DNA of 64,000 nucleotides from Phanerodontia chrysosporium (GCA_001910725.1 MJGA01000015.1:372001-436000), one strand, 5' to 3'; numbered from the stretch's first letter, positions 51,419 through 62,654 are shown. Notes: generated by a model not told the origin, from the letters alone. Program-made: numbers and translations.

Positions 51419-53352
51419 GACTTTGAAATTCCGAGCACACCGTCTGGGCCTCGACAGACGTGGAAAGTCCCCGACCTTGTCCTGCTCCTCGACAACGACG
51501 ACGACGACGACAGCCATGGCCTGCATCTGAGCCCCCCATACGGTATACTCGTCCACGATTATTCTTGCCCACTATCCTTCTTGCTGTGCATGTCACCCTC
51601 CCGTTCAAAGTACACCTCCGAGTCATCCCAGCGCCCAATCCGTCAATCTGAATCGCCAGGAACATGAGCTTGGTGCAGGTTGGTGACTTCATAGACGTCC
51701 GCCAGCGCGACGCTGAAGTGACGTTGGTCGACAGAGCGAGAACTCGGCTGTTGCTAGCCTCCTCACCTTGTCCATTGCGGCCGCCGAGGCTGCTCCGATC
51801 CCTGTCCCGCAGACTCCCGCCAGTGCAGCGCCCTCGCTGCCCAGCAGCGACAGTTATACGGGCACCAGCTACACCGGACCTGCAAGCCTCAATGGCAGTG
51901 GACACTCCACGACCACCAGCAAGGTCCAGAGCGCACTGAAGCACCGCCGACTGTCCTCCACTGGACAAAGCAAGCGCAGACTGAGTGACGCTCGGGAGGC
52001 AGCGACCAGGCCTTCGTGCGTACCCTAGCCATTCCATTTGAGTGTGCGGGGCGTAAGTTCGCCTTGGCTTACGCATTTAATTGCAGGCCTCAGACCCTGC
52101 AGTCCGCCTCGGCAGCACTGAACGCACTCGCGACTCTCTCGCTTGCTGGCTCTCCTCCCCCTCAGGCTGCACCGCAGACGTCGACCTCTTTCGCATCCGC
52201 TGTCGGTGTCCTCCACTTGGACCCCACGACTCGTCAACCTGAACAGGCCATCAAGCAGGAAGAGGAGGAGCAGCCCCCAACGACTACTCCGGCGCCTTCT
52301 GGCGAGCTAAGTGGGGGTGGGATTTCGATCAAGACCGGGAAGAAGCGTGGCACGATCTTCAAGTGTGAGAGTTGCTCAAAGGTATGCAGCTTCCCTTTGG
52401 TTCGCAATGGACACTCATGTTTCCCTTTTACATGTATACAGGTGTATCGTCACCCGTCTTGCTTAATTAAGCACCGCTGGGAGCATTCTCCGCATTGGCG
52501 CGAAGCGTCCAAACTCATGCTGAGCAAGCATCAACAAGTGCAGCTTCTAGAGGTGCGTATTCTCCCAAAGCCAAAAGTTTACTGCTCAACGTTGCGTCAT
52601 TACAGGCCGCGGCCATTCTGTCTCACATGTCGCCATCGAAGACGGGCGGTCAATCTCTCCCAGAAGATCGTTCCCTCTGGCCATCTTTCCTTTCGGGAGG
52701 ATTGCTCCCACCCCCATCCACCGCGAACGGAGCACAGCCGGCTACATCTAACACAGCGACACCTACTCTGGATGCTCGGTCGTCACCACGTACGTCCGCC
52801 TCGGTGCCAGCTCAGTCTGCACTGTCCATGTCGCGTCCAGGCTCTGCTGGTCCGCGTATGCACGACTACTCTATACCCAACCCCAGCGGAATCACACACG
52901 TCCGTCCTGGTGTCGTCGGCGTCTCTACGGGCACGTCACCGGCTCCGATGACGCCTCCGTCCGGGCCGTCTCCCATACCAGTCAGGATGGATACCTACCG
53001 CGAGACACGGGCAATGTCCGTGTCCTCAGACACCTGGAACTCCTCGCCCGTGTCCTCGACGTTCGGCCAGTCGTACGCCTCCGCGGGCAGCTGGTCGCTC
53101 CCGCGCTCCTCGCTGCGCTCGCGCTCGACATCCGCCCCGAAGACGGATGAAGACGAGGGCTACATCGAGGTCGACATCGAGGGCGACGACACGTACACGG
53201 GCGGCCTGCACTACGGCTTCGCGAGCCGTGGCCGCACGAGTGCAGAGCGCAGCAGCGGGCTCAAGGACGACGGGGACAGTGCCGCGCCGGTAAGCCTCCG
53301 CGAGGAGAAGATCGATGAGGAATGGGACGGTGAAATGGAAATGGAAATGTAG
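51419..53352 (+). CDS. C2H2 zinc-finger protein, putative transcription regulator
   Basis: One C2H2 finger is split by an intron: FKCESCSK before it and VYRHPSCLIKHRWEHSPHW after it, giving two Cys and two His in the usual spacing. Upstream the frame reads KVPDLVLLLDNDDDDDSHGL, then ENSAVASLLTLSIAAAEAAP and a Ser/Pro/Thr-rich region with GTSYTGPASL. An acidic stretch and a basic run (KTGKKRGT) lie just before the finger. Downstream is a long Ser/Pro-rich tail ending DEDEGYIEVDIEGDD and the acidic DEEWDGEMEMEM before the stop at 53352. Low-complexity flanks around a single finger are common in fungal regulators. The start is uncertain: the earliest exon I can follow begins near 51419, and a first exon further upstream is likely. 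Target genes are unknown. Confidence 0.72.
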
Positions 53353-54792
53353 CTTGTGTAATACTAGGATCTGGAACTCGGAAGTGTAAGTAGTACTTCG
53401 TAGTCACGGAACGGAACTGGATGGACTGTTCTATGGTATCATATATATCTGTCTTGGATGGTGCGCGAGGACGACGACCACTCGCTATGACAGCTTGCGG
53501 CTCTATGCAATCGTCTGCACTCTCTGACATGGTTCAGCAGTTCGATGATTCATTCTGACATCTAGTCCGACTATGGCATTCACGTTCCTGTATGCATGAA
53601 CAAAACATCTGCTACTGCGGACTAATAGCGCCTCTCTGTCCTCACCGTCTAATACGACTATCTCCTCCTTACTTCTCGAATGCGATCCGGCGTTCTCGCA
53701 GCAGGACATACAGAGTCGAGTATCTGCAGCATGCTGTCCTTGATGGACTGACGATAATGCTCCTCGTTTCTTCGCCTGTGACGAGGGACGCAGAGAACAG
53801 AATCTGCCGCCGCGAGACTGAGTCCTGCGAAAGCATCGTGCACACGCAAATCCTCCCAGTCGAGCAAGTCGGAGAAGGTCAGCTCTTGATCACCCGTGCG
53901 GGCATAAAACATGACGAAGTGCCCGTTGGTGAATGCTCCGAGGCGAGTTTGAGTGGCCTGCAGCTCTCCCCATATCTGTATCGCAATCCGGTATATCAGC
54001 GCAGCAACTGAGACTCGTCGCGATAGACACATACTTGGCGGACAGCATCAGTGCAAGTTGCAGTAGTCAGGGACTCAGGGAGCGCAGGAAGGTGAATTTG
54101 CCGTCTCTTTCAGCAATCCTGTTGAACATCGCCTCGAAGCGACCTTGGCTGAGTGCATTGTATCCACGATGGTTTGACTTCTCCAACTGCTGCTACAATG
54201 TTCGGCGTAGCATACAGTGCGACGTCAGCTATTCCAGCCTGTGAGGTCCATCCACGAGATACTAAGCCTTTCTTCGCATCGGCGGACAGTGGAGTTCCCC
54301 AGCAGGGGTATGATGTCTCGCTCAGGATTTCTTTGCGTCGGTCCTTGTACGCCGGAGGCACCAGCCAGAGATAACGCAGGTATGGTGTTGCATCTGCCCC
54401 TGTGAGTGCATATCTCGTCTAGAATGAGACCGAAGTGAGCCAAGTCTGATAAGCTAGGGCCAAATCGGATGAGCACACCTTCATCCTTGCGTTTGTAATG
54501 TCGAAAATCTGCCGTTGGACTTGAGTTTGTACGGCGAACTCACAGTTCACCTTTACAGGACCACGCTGCGCCTGGACAAGATACTCTGCAGCTATCTCAT
54601 CGAGGGCAACTGCTTGCAACTCAGGTGGGGGGAGACTGGCAAAGTTCACGGTGCGATCTGCGGCCCAGGATGAACGAGAGTGCTGAGTAGGATAGTTTGT
54701 ACCATCGGCGTGCTGATATTCGGCGTGTGCATAGCGTATTAAGTGGCTAACAAAAGTTGAGCAGTGCCTAATATGCAAGCAGCTAGAGGAGA

Positions 54793-54848
54793 TTCAGTTC
54801 GCTGGATTAGCAACGACGTTGATTCTACAACGCCGGATTAATCCAGGC
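54793..54848 (+). repeat. Left terminal inverted repeat
   Basis: Pairs with 55580-55635 in inverted orientation, with 54 of 56 positions identical. Confidence 0.9.
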
Positions 54849-55579
54849 AGTCTCCGACCACAAAGGGGAGGTGCCGGCTTAATGGGGAATATTCACACAA
54901 AACTAAAACCACATGCGGGAGTCGAACTCCGAACCTTGTAAACAAGGACATGCAACAACAGCAATGCATTAACCATTCCACCACCATGACATGTTTAAAA
55001 AATAAAACGTATAATATACATCGCTCATTTAGACTCCTTCACTGACCCGTGCATCCTGGCGTCTTCTAGCGAATCAATCCGATGGGCGTCTTTATAGGGA
55101 CTAATCCACTGTGCGCGTTCTCAGGTGGATTAATCTGCAGGGCGCCTTCTTCATTTTTTTGGGCCGCCGCGGCTGTACGCCCGACGCCGAGCACGCCCTG
55201 GGCAGGGTAACATGACAGCGGCCAGTGCACGCCTCTCTCACCTGATCTATATGGTCTAAGAATTCCCAGCATGCGATTGTGATATTTATCAACTAATGCT
55301 CAGCATCTGCGCTTTGTGATGCACCACAAGGACAAAAGGTACAAACACAGCTTAGCGGGTTTGAATCCGCAACTAAGCCAGGGTGGATTAACTGACATGC
55401 TCATAAATGGGATTTGTTTTCGTACATGTACATAGAATACAACTTCCAACATATGTCCAAGTTGAGCAGTGGTAGCAGCATGGGGGAACACTCCTTTAAT
55501 GGAGCCTTGCGCGAGTTCCACTCCCGCTGGTGCCTTTTTTATTTATGCCTGATGGAGCAGTGATGCTGAAGCGCCCGCC

Positions 55580-55635
55580 GCCTGGATTAATCCGGCGTTG
55601 TAGAATCAACGTCGTAGCTGATCCAGCGAACTGAA
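55580..55635 (-). repeat. Right terminal inverted repeat
   Basis: Inverted partner of 54793-54848, with two mismatches in 56. Confidence 0.9.
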
Positions 55636-56583
55636 ACTTTAGGCAGCTACCGGGCATTTTAGGAGCGTTACCGAGGTCCAATATCGATGCAGCCGGTACG
55701 GTTTGAGATTTGTCCGTTCGTATCGGGCTGGCCAGTAGAGGCTTGGTTTTCAGGGGAGCAAAGGGCAGGATGCGACCCTGGTTCCCATGCTTGTCGAAGA
55801 CTTGCGGCAGCGCGAATGGGAAGATCGGTGGTTGGAGCTGGACAGGGTAGTCGGCCTGGGAATGCTTCAAAACCCCCGTTTCTCCCCAGGCAAACATTTG
55901 GTCGGGGTGATAAAGCATGGTCTTTGCGGCGCACATGCGTACAGGTCTAAGTCGAGGTCAGCAAATTGGCCAAGAGAGGAGCCATGGGTGGTGCTGACCG
56001 TGAGATGGCGTGATTCCAATAAAGAAGGCTTTCCACAAGTCCCTTCAGTGGTACAGCAGGAGCTGAGTAATTGGTCGGAGCGAGAGAGGCACCTGCCTTG
56101 TATATAAGTCCAAAGACGTGGGGATCATTGCCGAGGAGGGCAAGAATAATCAACCTGGGCGGAACAATAGCACTGAAACAAAAGACGGCGAAATACAAAG
56201 GAGGCACAGAGCAGAAGAACCTGTTGCACGTCAAGAGGACCTTACCTTATACGTGTTGTCATGTTCGTGTGGCGGATAACCCTGAGACGTAGTCATGACG
56301 GCTCAGTGTCTAAGGCGCTAAGTATGGAAGACGAGCAAGTCAGCGTTCTCACCACTATACAATCTACGCACTTTTTGCGCTGCCATGTTGGAATACAATA
56401 GACAAGGCCACGCCGCCAAGTAGTCGGGGCCAGAGCTACGGGAGGGCGACCGAATCGTTGTTTGCTCGTTGACCGGGCGTCCGACCTATAAAAGGCAGTC
56501 CAGGTTCGAATTGGCCATAGTTCCCACGTCGCCTTTCCTCCACAACTGCAGCACTCAGTCGTCGCGCTTGAAACTATTTCGCC

Positions 56584-57773
56584 ATGAGTGAGCTGGTGCG
56601 TAGGCTCTCCGCTCGCAACCTATGTCGCCTGAGACGCGGTACTGCCAGACACCTAGCTCCATCGCCACATTGGCCCTCGATAACTTCTTTCGGTCGCTCA
56701 AGAATGTGGAGTCACGCACCTTTCGTCTTGCACGCCAACAAGTCCCTGCGGACATGTTGAAGCCGGCACTCTACGATACGTCAGATGCTCCGTCCCATAT
56801 GTTCGCAGAACCCAAATCTCGACCGCCTCCGCAGCCTCTTGGGAGTCTCCACCTCCAAGCGTCGGTCGGGGAGTACCTAGGCCATGGTCATAGCAGCACA
56901 GTCTTCGCGCTCGAAAACGTTCACCTGTCGGATGCTCCAACTGACGCTCAGGTTCCGGAGCTGGTGGTGAAAATCGCCCGCATCAATCGCGTGACGTCCC
57001 TCATTCGCGAAACCTGGTATTACGACGAAATGCAGATCTTGCAAGGTGTTGCCTTGCCACGGTGCTACGGCTACTTCGAGACCACACTATCTGCGGACGC
57101 AGATGAAAAGGAATTGCTCCATAGACTCTTCAAGAAATTTCCCGCAGAGGTAGACGGGGAACACAATGCCGCCCTCAACAGAGACACACTTATCGGCCCA
57201 TTGCACCCAGTCCTCGAAGAACGTCGCACACGGCGTGACATTCTTGCCGTTCTCGTGATGGAAAGGCTCGGGTCTCGTCTGCCAATCGGACTTCCGGTAC
57301 CCGAGGAAACACGGTGAGTGTTTCAAACCCAATTCTACTTACCTGCTCAAAGACAATCACACCAGACAGGACATTATGGGCCTTTACGAAGAGATCGGTT
57401 ACTTTTGTGTCGACAGTAGGTCAATTTTCATTCTGTTGTGAATCAAGGCTTACGCTCCCACAGACTCTAGAGATGTGCGCGTCCAGAATATTCTGCGAGC
57501 CCCGTCATCCCCCCTGGACTTCCTTCAGTCCCTTCACCTTTTACGCAACGTGTGCACAACTGGCGGATGATCGACTTCGAGTTCGCTGTGCAAACTAACC
57601 TTTCTAATTTCACCCTTGATTATCGATACTACGTCCAGGTCAAGGGCATGTTCCGCGACATAGAGGAGGACACAGAGGAAGAGTACGAGAATCTCATCGA
57701 GGATGAAGATGGCGGGGAGGATTGGTATGACAGTGGAGACGATGAAGGTGATGATGATAGTTCCAGCGATTAG
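56584..57773 (+). CDS. Protein-kinase-like protein, basidiomycete type
   Basis: A diverged kinase-fold protein. Proposed exons: 56584-56595 (MSEL), 56649-57313, then two short exons and a last exon to 57773. An alternative start at 56622 would remove the first intron. Kinase landmarks: glycine-rich-like VGEYLGHGHSSTVFAL, the Lys in LVVKIARI, ETWYYDEMQIL for the C-helix, hinge-like LAVLVMERLGSRL, the catalytic loop SRDVRVQNIL (Asp and Asn kept, His of HRD replaced by Ser), and MIDFEFAV where DFG would be. The tail is strongly acidic (DWYDSGDDEGDDDSSSD). The frame shifts once at the C-run 57509-57514, where one added C joins APSSP to PGLPSVPSPFTQRVHNWRM. It may be a functional kinase or a pseudokinase. 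It is divergent from the interrupted gene, with a 0.29-kb spacer. Confidence 0.72.
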
Positions 57774-57991
57774 CATTGCTTGCGCTGGACGCTTGTTCCT
57801 TTGATTGACACTTGTGGATACGCCAACATGATGGCTAGCTCTTGCTCGAAGTTTTGCACTCTGGCTACTTGTCTTACGCTGGCATGTTCTGGAATAGGAT
57901 ATCCATAGCAGTTTGTATGTCCGAAGGCTATTGAAAGGACATGGTATAAATAAGTAAGCTATATATAAAGCCTACAACTGCGACCTGAAAG
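57774..57991. other. Short spacer before the tRNA gene
   Basis: Holds the 3' end of the kinase-like gene. Nothing else is seen. Confidence 0.5.
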
Positions 57992-58063
57992 TCCGATATG
58001 GTGTAACGGCTAACATTATCGCCTTTCACGCGATAGCTCGGGGTTCGATTCCCCGTATCGGAG
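57992..58063 (+). tRNA. tRNA-Glu (UUC)
   Basis: 72-nt cloverleaf. Acceptor strands TCCGATA and TATCGGA pair fully. The D arm carries the A box (TGGTGTAACGG). The anticodon arm is ATCGC-CTTTCAC-GCGAT with anticodon TTC. The T arm is GGGG-TTCGATT-CCCC and the discriminator base is G. There is no intron. A run of five T at 58066-58070 gives the Pol III stop. Confidence 0.96.
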
Positions 58064-58065
58064 TA

Positions 58066-58070
58066 TTTTT
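58066..58070 (+). terminator. Pol III terminator of tRNA-Glu
   Basis: TTTTT three bases after the tRNA 3' end. Confidence 0.8.
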
Positions 58071-58606
58071 ACACACCCTCGTGTGCAGCTGACGTCGACC
58101 GCAAAGCGAGACTCGGGCCCCTGGGCTGTATAATTTTACATGCATTAGGGCGTGGCCCACTTTATACAGTGCCGAAAACATTTCCCTGCATTTGTTAGCT
58201 TGCTCTCAGAATTGGCTGCTTTTGCTTGTCGGGTGGCCCTGAGACCCGACATTTGCTGTGGCGCTAGCCGCTGCAAGTCGAACCATCTGTAAGGCATCGC
58301 CCTGCGCCGCTTGGGTGGACGAACAGGTCCAGGTGTGCATCATTCCATACTTCACAGGAAAGAGAATAGGGGCCTGGTGCGTTCTGGCGGCTCGTCAAGG
58401 AATAAAGACTTGCAAAGTCATAACCTAGCGAAATACAGTTGCACAGCACTGGTAACACGCGGACAAGCATAACATGGCGGGTATTCTATCATGAAGCGAG
58501 GCTGATAACGTCGGATATAAGAAGGAAAGAGAACTGCGACCACAATCTACACCGGCGCCTACACAGCGAGGTTATCACTGCGCGGCCTGGGCTTCGCGGA
58601 CCTGGT
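58071..58606. other. Intergenic region
   Basis: About 0.54 kb between the tRNA and the end of the Zn2Cys6 factor gene. No feature is recognised. Confidence 0.5.
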
Positions 58607-60652
58607 TCATTTGGATGGCTGTGGAACGGGGTGCCGTGAGTGAAAACCCACCTGGCTGTAGAAATACGAGCACCAACCCATCAGCGGGCAAACCTCGCGC
58701 AGACGACGCATGACGCCGAGGACGCGGTCAAGGGACGCGCGCACGCCCGCGAGGTACTCGTCGTCACAGGCCGCGCCGAATGCGTTGATCTCTCCGAGGT
58801 AGACTTGGCAGACGACCGATAGGAGGATCTGCGAGCATTACCGTGAGAATGTTATCGGGTAAGCTGCGAGAGACAGTGACGTACTGCCATGATTGGGTCG
58901 ATATAGCCGACCTCTGGAGTGAGGTCTTGCACACTCGCAAGGACGGCGTTGGCAGCGGCAAGGCACGCGTCGCGAGAGGCAGCCTGCTCTGTCGTAAAAC
59001 AGATGTGCAGCTGGATCACCGCAACCTGCGCCACGGCACGCGCCACGAGCAGCTCTAGAGAGTCCCCCTGGGTACCCACGGTCGTCTGCGGGAACCTGTG
59101 AAGGAAGTCGTGGATGAGGCTGTTGAGCGCGGAAAACTCATGCCAGAAGAGTGATTTTTCGGGAATTTCTGAGGAAGCAATTCAGCGCCACGAACTGCAC
59201 GCATGCAATGATACCTTTACCGTCGTGATACCGGGATGCCAGGGCCGACGCCTGGGAGAACAGCGTGGAGGCCTGCGCACGCAGGGCAAGCGGCGAAAAA
59301 TACTCGAGGCTGCCGCTGAGATGCCCATTGAGGAACTGCGAGACGACCGGCAGACCGGTGTACGGCGGCGCCTGGCCCTGCACATACTGTGCCATTGCGA
59401 GCGGCCACGGTGTCGAGATGCGGGTCGCGGAGGACTCGTTGTCCGCAATCGCGGACGGGGAACCGAGCGCGGCACTCCAGCACTTGTCCAAGACATACAC
59501 CGCCCAGAACGCGTTGATGCGCTCGCCCTGCTCGACGGGGTCTGCAGGGGGCGCGGCGAGCGCGCCTTGCGCGCCGTGCACGAGCCCCATGCCGAGCCCC
59601 GCCAGCGGCGCGCGGCCTGCCGCGTTGAGGCGGCAGGTGATCGCGAGCGAGGCAGCCGCGCTGCTGTGGTAGCGGCCCTCGAGGAGGCGGCCGGCTGCGA
59701 AGAAGTAGTGCGCGAGCAGCACCTCCGCCTGGATGACGCGAGGACGCCGAGGACGCCGTGCCCCCGCGCGCCGCCGGAGCCCGCGAGGAAGAGCGCGGCG
59801 GCGACGCCCTGCACAGCGCGCGCGAGCAGGCGTTCCTCGTGCGCCGCGAGCGGCGTCCCCCGCGCGAGGTGGCTGCCCCAGAGGCATGCGGCGGAGACGA
59901 GCGGCTCACTGAGCGCGTCGCGCGAGCCCGCAGGCAGCTGCGCGAGCTGGACGAGCCGGGAGATGTTCAGGAAGAAGCCAAGCTGGGGAGCGTTGGGTAT
60001 GAATGCGTTTATCCTGCTCGTGCTTGTGTTCATGTCTGCATTGCCCGGTAGGGAAGGGCTTACGTACATGGCAAGAATATCTCGCGCGGACGGCTCGGGA
60101 GAATTTGCACGAAGATTGAATGATGGCGTGTTGACAACAGGTTCTGCGGACGAAAAGCCTGCCGATACAGTCAGAAAACGTATGGCCGCGCGATCGTAGG
60201 TGTTATGAACTGACTAGGTTCAATGAGGTTCAACGGCGCGCCACTGGATCCTGGAACGTCGCGAAGCTTGATGGAAGACGATTCGGACGGATTTTCAAGT
60301 TCGCGAATACGGGCCTCGAGGAGCGTGATATTCTCTTCTAGAAGCTGTGTTCTCGTCAGACCTTGTATGTCCCCGGTGTACTCGCAGTCCTCCCGGCGGT
60401 CCTTGGCGATGCAGGGGCCGCACACGGGCTTCTGACCGTCGCATCGCTAGAGCACATCGTCAGACAATACGGTGAGGACGCCGTCGGTGGTACGCACCAT
60501 CTTACGGCGCCGACATGGAAGACAAGCGGTGCCCCTGTGGTGAGCTGCGTCAGACACCGTGGCAAGCACAGCGAGAGCACCACGGCGTACCGTGCGAGGG
60601 TGGTAGGAGACGACGCAGGCTGAGACGCGTCCTGCTGGGTGGGAGAAGCCAT
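58607..60652 (-). CDS. Zn(II)2Cys6 fungal-specific transcription factor
   Basis: The start at 60652 (MASPTQQDASQPASSPTTLA) is followed by two short introns that bring together TACLPCRRRKMRCDGQ and KPVCGPCIAKDRREDC. This is a complete six-cysteine binuclear zinc cluster, C-x2-C-x6-C-x5-C-x2-C-x7-C. A coiled coil follows (LTRTQLLEENITLLEARIRE), as in dimeric Gal4-type factors. The middle region matches the fungal-specific transcription factor domain: LGFFLNISRLVQLAQLPAGS, EVLLAHYFFAAGRLLEGRYH, INAFWAVYVLDKCWSAALG and ESSATRISTPWPLAM. The C-terminus reads ILLSVVCQVYLGEINAFGAA to a stop at 58607. It would be nuclear. Targets are unknown. It is divergent from the DUF1348 gene across a 2-kb spacer. 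Confidence 0.88.
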
Positions 60653-62177
60653 CACAGTGAGTGCTTGGTATCAGGGTATGAAAGCTCTTGTGTCTGCCCC
60701 GTCCGAGGGAGGCCCACGTACGTTTATAAAGCTTTGCGCGGCAGCCCTGTGGCGAGCCTGCGCGCCCGACCGTGCAGAGCAGCCTGGCAGTTTGTCAGGC
60801 AGATCCAGCGGCCTGCTGGCCGGCGGCGCGCTAAGCGGCCGTTTGTGTACTGTCGTCGCCATCACAGCGAGCCCTGCGCATTGCCGGTGACTAAACACGG
60901 TGGGCGCGCTGGTGCAAGAGGGATGAGGCTGCAGGCGCAGTGTTTGCCTCGGGCGGGGGCGCTGTTCCCAGGCGAGCCGACATGCGTGTCTGGTGCACGC
61001 CCGAAACTGGGCGTCGACTGACATTGCAGGCGCGACAGGGGAGGGGCAGGCTTAGTCAGCCCTTGGCCGGCTACGAGAGAGTCAGTGATCAATGCACAGA
61101 GGAGCCGGCGGCCTCGTCATAGTGTGCCTCTAGTCTGAGATGCTGCGCCCATAGAAGGAAAGACCCACCTCAAAGCCAGTTTGACTAGCAAGGTTGCGAG
61201 CCAGCTGATCGCCCGTTTACTTCCGAAACGGGTAGGCGCGCAGCCTTTTATGGCAACCCGTTCAGTTCGAGACATTCCGAAGGGTTCGGGAAAGCGTTCT
61301 GGTCAGCAACGGCGATCGTGATGCAAATCCGAATTACGCTGTGCAGTGTCAATGAGCTGGCGCCCTCATACTCCTGCTCGGAAAGCGCGAGCGGCACAAT
61401 GTGACTCGTAGCATAGCCCAAGTATTGCCTGCGGAAGAAGGTAAGCTATATCACAGGCAGAGGGTGAAGAGAACAACGAAATCTGCGCTCCGCAGTTTCC
61501 GAGGGCAGCAAACTTCCCAAGGACGCCCCGAGGATGCCGCCGGTCTGCAGAACATCAAACGCCACAAAGGCAACACCGCGCGAACGGCCCTGTCCCACAC
61601 CCAGGGTCGACCCCGCCGAACGCCGTAACGGCCAACAGGGTCTAATCTCCGACGATGCTGTCTGGAAGAAGATAAGAAAAATTTAGAGAGAAAGGTAAGA
61701 AAAATTTGTGCGACGTTCGGCCATCTTGCCAGAGGCGCAAAGACACAGATAGCAGCATCTCCTACCGGACCTGCGCCAAAGCAGTAGCCTCTTGTGACTC
61801 GACCGCGCGAGGCGACAAAGAACTGAAAGGCTCCAGTTTAGCGAGACGGCGACCTCGAAACGTTACGCAGTGCGCACCCGAGCATCGCTGACGAGATCAC
61901 GGCGGCGCGCTGCTTAGTACAGCGCTGCAGCCTCTCAACGCACCGTGTCTCGTCGCACCTCTATCACTCCCAAACCGCCCACCCTCGCTGTTCCACGCGC
62001 CCGCGCGGACCCAGGCGGCGCGCCTCGCGCGCCCGTCCTGAGAACACCAAACGCATGGCCCCGATGTTCGCGCGCCAGCGTCCTCGGCGCTGTTGAAACC
62101 CTGCAAGACACGGTGCGTGACCGCGCGCCCGCGCAGATGTGCCTGCACGGGCCCACGCCGGGGCGAACGAGCACACG

Positions 62178-62193
62178 CCCCCCCCCCCCCCCC
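62178..62193 (+). repeat. Poly-C tract, 16 bases
   Basis: Uninterrupted run of 16 C in the promoter-side spacer of the DUF1348 gene. Confidence 0.9.
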
Positions 62194-62578
62194 GCGGGGC
62201 CCATGTCCCTCGGGGGGCATCCGAGCAATGTCCTCGGGCGGGCGCACAACGTTCGGTCAGCAGCCGTCGCGCACGCGTGGTCAGCGCCGGGTCCTGCGTC
62301 AGCAAAGCCACACTGTTTCCAAGCGCGGGCTCGGGCACGTGACATCCCGCGCGTGTGCCCCCTCGGCCCTTTCGCGCGGTGGGGGCGGGCCCTCCGCGGG
62401 CACGCGCAGGCTCATGGGCAGGGTGGGGCCCAAGATGATCGCGCTCGACAGATGCGGTTTCAAACCGTCCCGTGCGGCGCTGCGTGCGGGCCCCTCGCGG
62501 CGAGCGGCTGCGCGCCGCAAAGGGGTGGGCTGGGCTTCCCGCGATCCGCTCTTCGATTTCTGTTGCGTGCGGGGGGCG

Positions 62579-62586
62579 TATATAAA
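62579..62586 (+). promoter_or_regulatory. TATA box of the DUF1348 gene
   Basis: TATATAAA about 70 bp before the ATG at 62655, followed by a short C-rich leader. Confidence 0.65.
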
Positions 62587-62654
62587 GGGGGAGTGGACGT
62601 CCCGGCGGAGGAGCCCTCCACGCACCTGCACCCCCTCCGCGCACCGCCGAAATC

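Larger units (their letters stand above)
54786..55642. mobile_element. Non-autonomous inverted-repeat DNA element (MITE-like), about 857 bp
   Basis: Two 56-bp inverted copies at 54793-54848 and 55580-55635 differ at two positions. Each begins TTCAGTTCGCTGGAT and ends GGATTAATCCAGGC. Seven bases outside each arm sits the direct repeat GCAGCTA (54779-54785 and 55643-55649), the likely target-site duplication. The interior has no transposase frame and is AT-richer than the host gene. It includes tRNA-like stretches. The 7-8 bp duplication suits hAT-type insertion, but the outermost seven bases of the two ends do not match each other, so the superfamily is uncertain. Confidence 0.75.
53651..56296 (-). 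pseudogene. Uncharacterised gene interrupted by an inverted-repeat element; possible PD-(D/E)XK-like domain
   Basis: The start at 56296 (MTTSQGYPPHEHDNTYK) is followed by a GTAAGG donor. Later exons join in frame to give VPLKGLVESLLYWNHAISRP, VRMCAAKTMLYHPDQMFAW and LDLGNAPKMPGSC, and then run into the element at 55642-54786. On the far side the same frame resumes at 54778 (LHIRHCSTFVSHLIRYAHAE) and continues with ASLPPPELQAVALDEIAAEY, DRRKEILSETSYPCWG, GIADVALYATPNIVAAVGEV followed by KPSW, and finally FTNGHFVMFYARTGDQELTF near 53800. The spacing of the D in IADVAL and the E-V-K resembles the PD-(D/E)XK nuclease core, but this is only a resemblance. Exons after about 54200 are hard to place. 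As it stands the element breaks the coding sequence unless it is spliced out or excised. Confidence 0.6.
60653..62654. other. Long GC-rich intergenic region with a C16 run
   Basis: About 2 kb between the divergent Zn2Cys6 factor and DUF1348 genes. It contains a run of 16 C at 62178-62193 and a TATA box at 62579. Overlapping open frames here (for example 61964-62821 minus) are chance frames in GC-rich DNA. Confidence 0.5.

Noticed and set aside
51219..51530. Frame ending in a Thr run before the zinc-finger gene
   Set aside because: The Thr run is a different phase of an Asp run that belongs to the readable zinc-finger exon.
54896..54990. A functional tRNA gene inside the inverted-repeat element
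   Set aside because: A- and B-box-like parts are present, but the acceptor ends do not pair and the T stem is broken, so only a relic is reported.
59114..60199. 361-codon plus-strand frame over the Zn2Cys6 gene
   Set aside because: It is antisense to the convincing transcription-factor domain, and its composition is that of reverse-complement GC-rich coding DNA.
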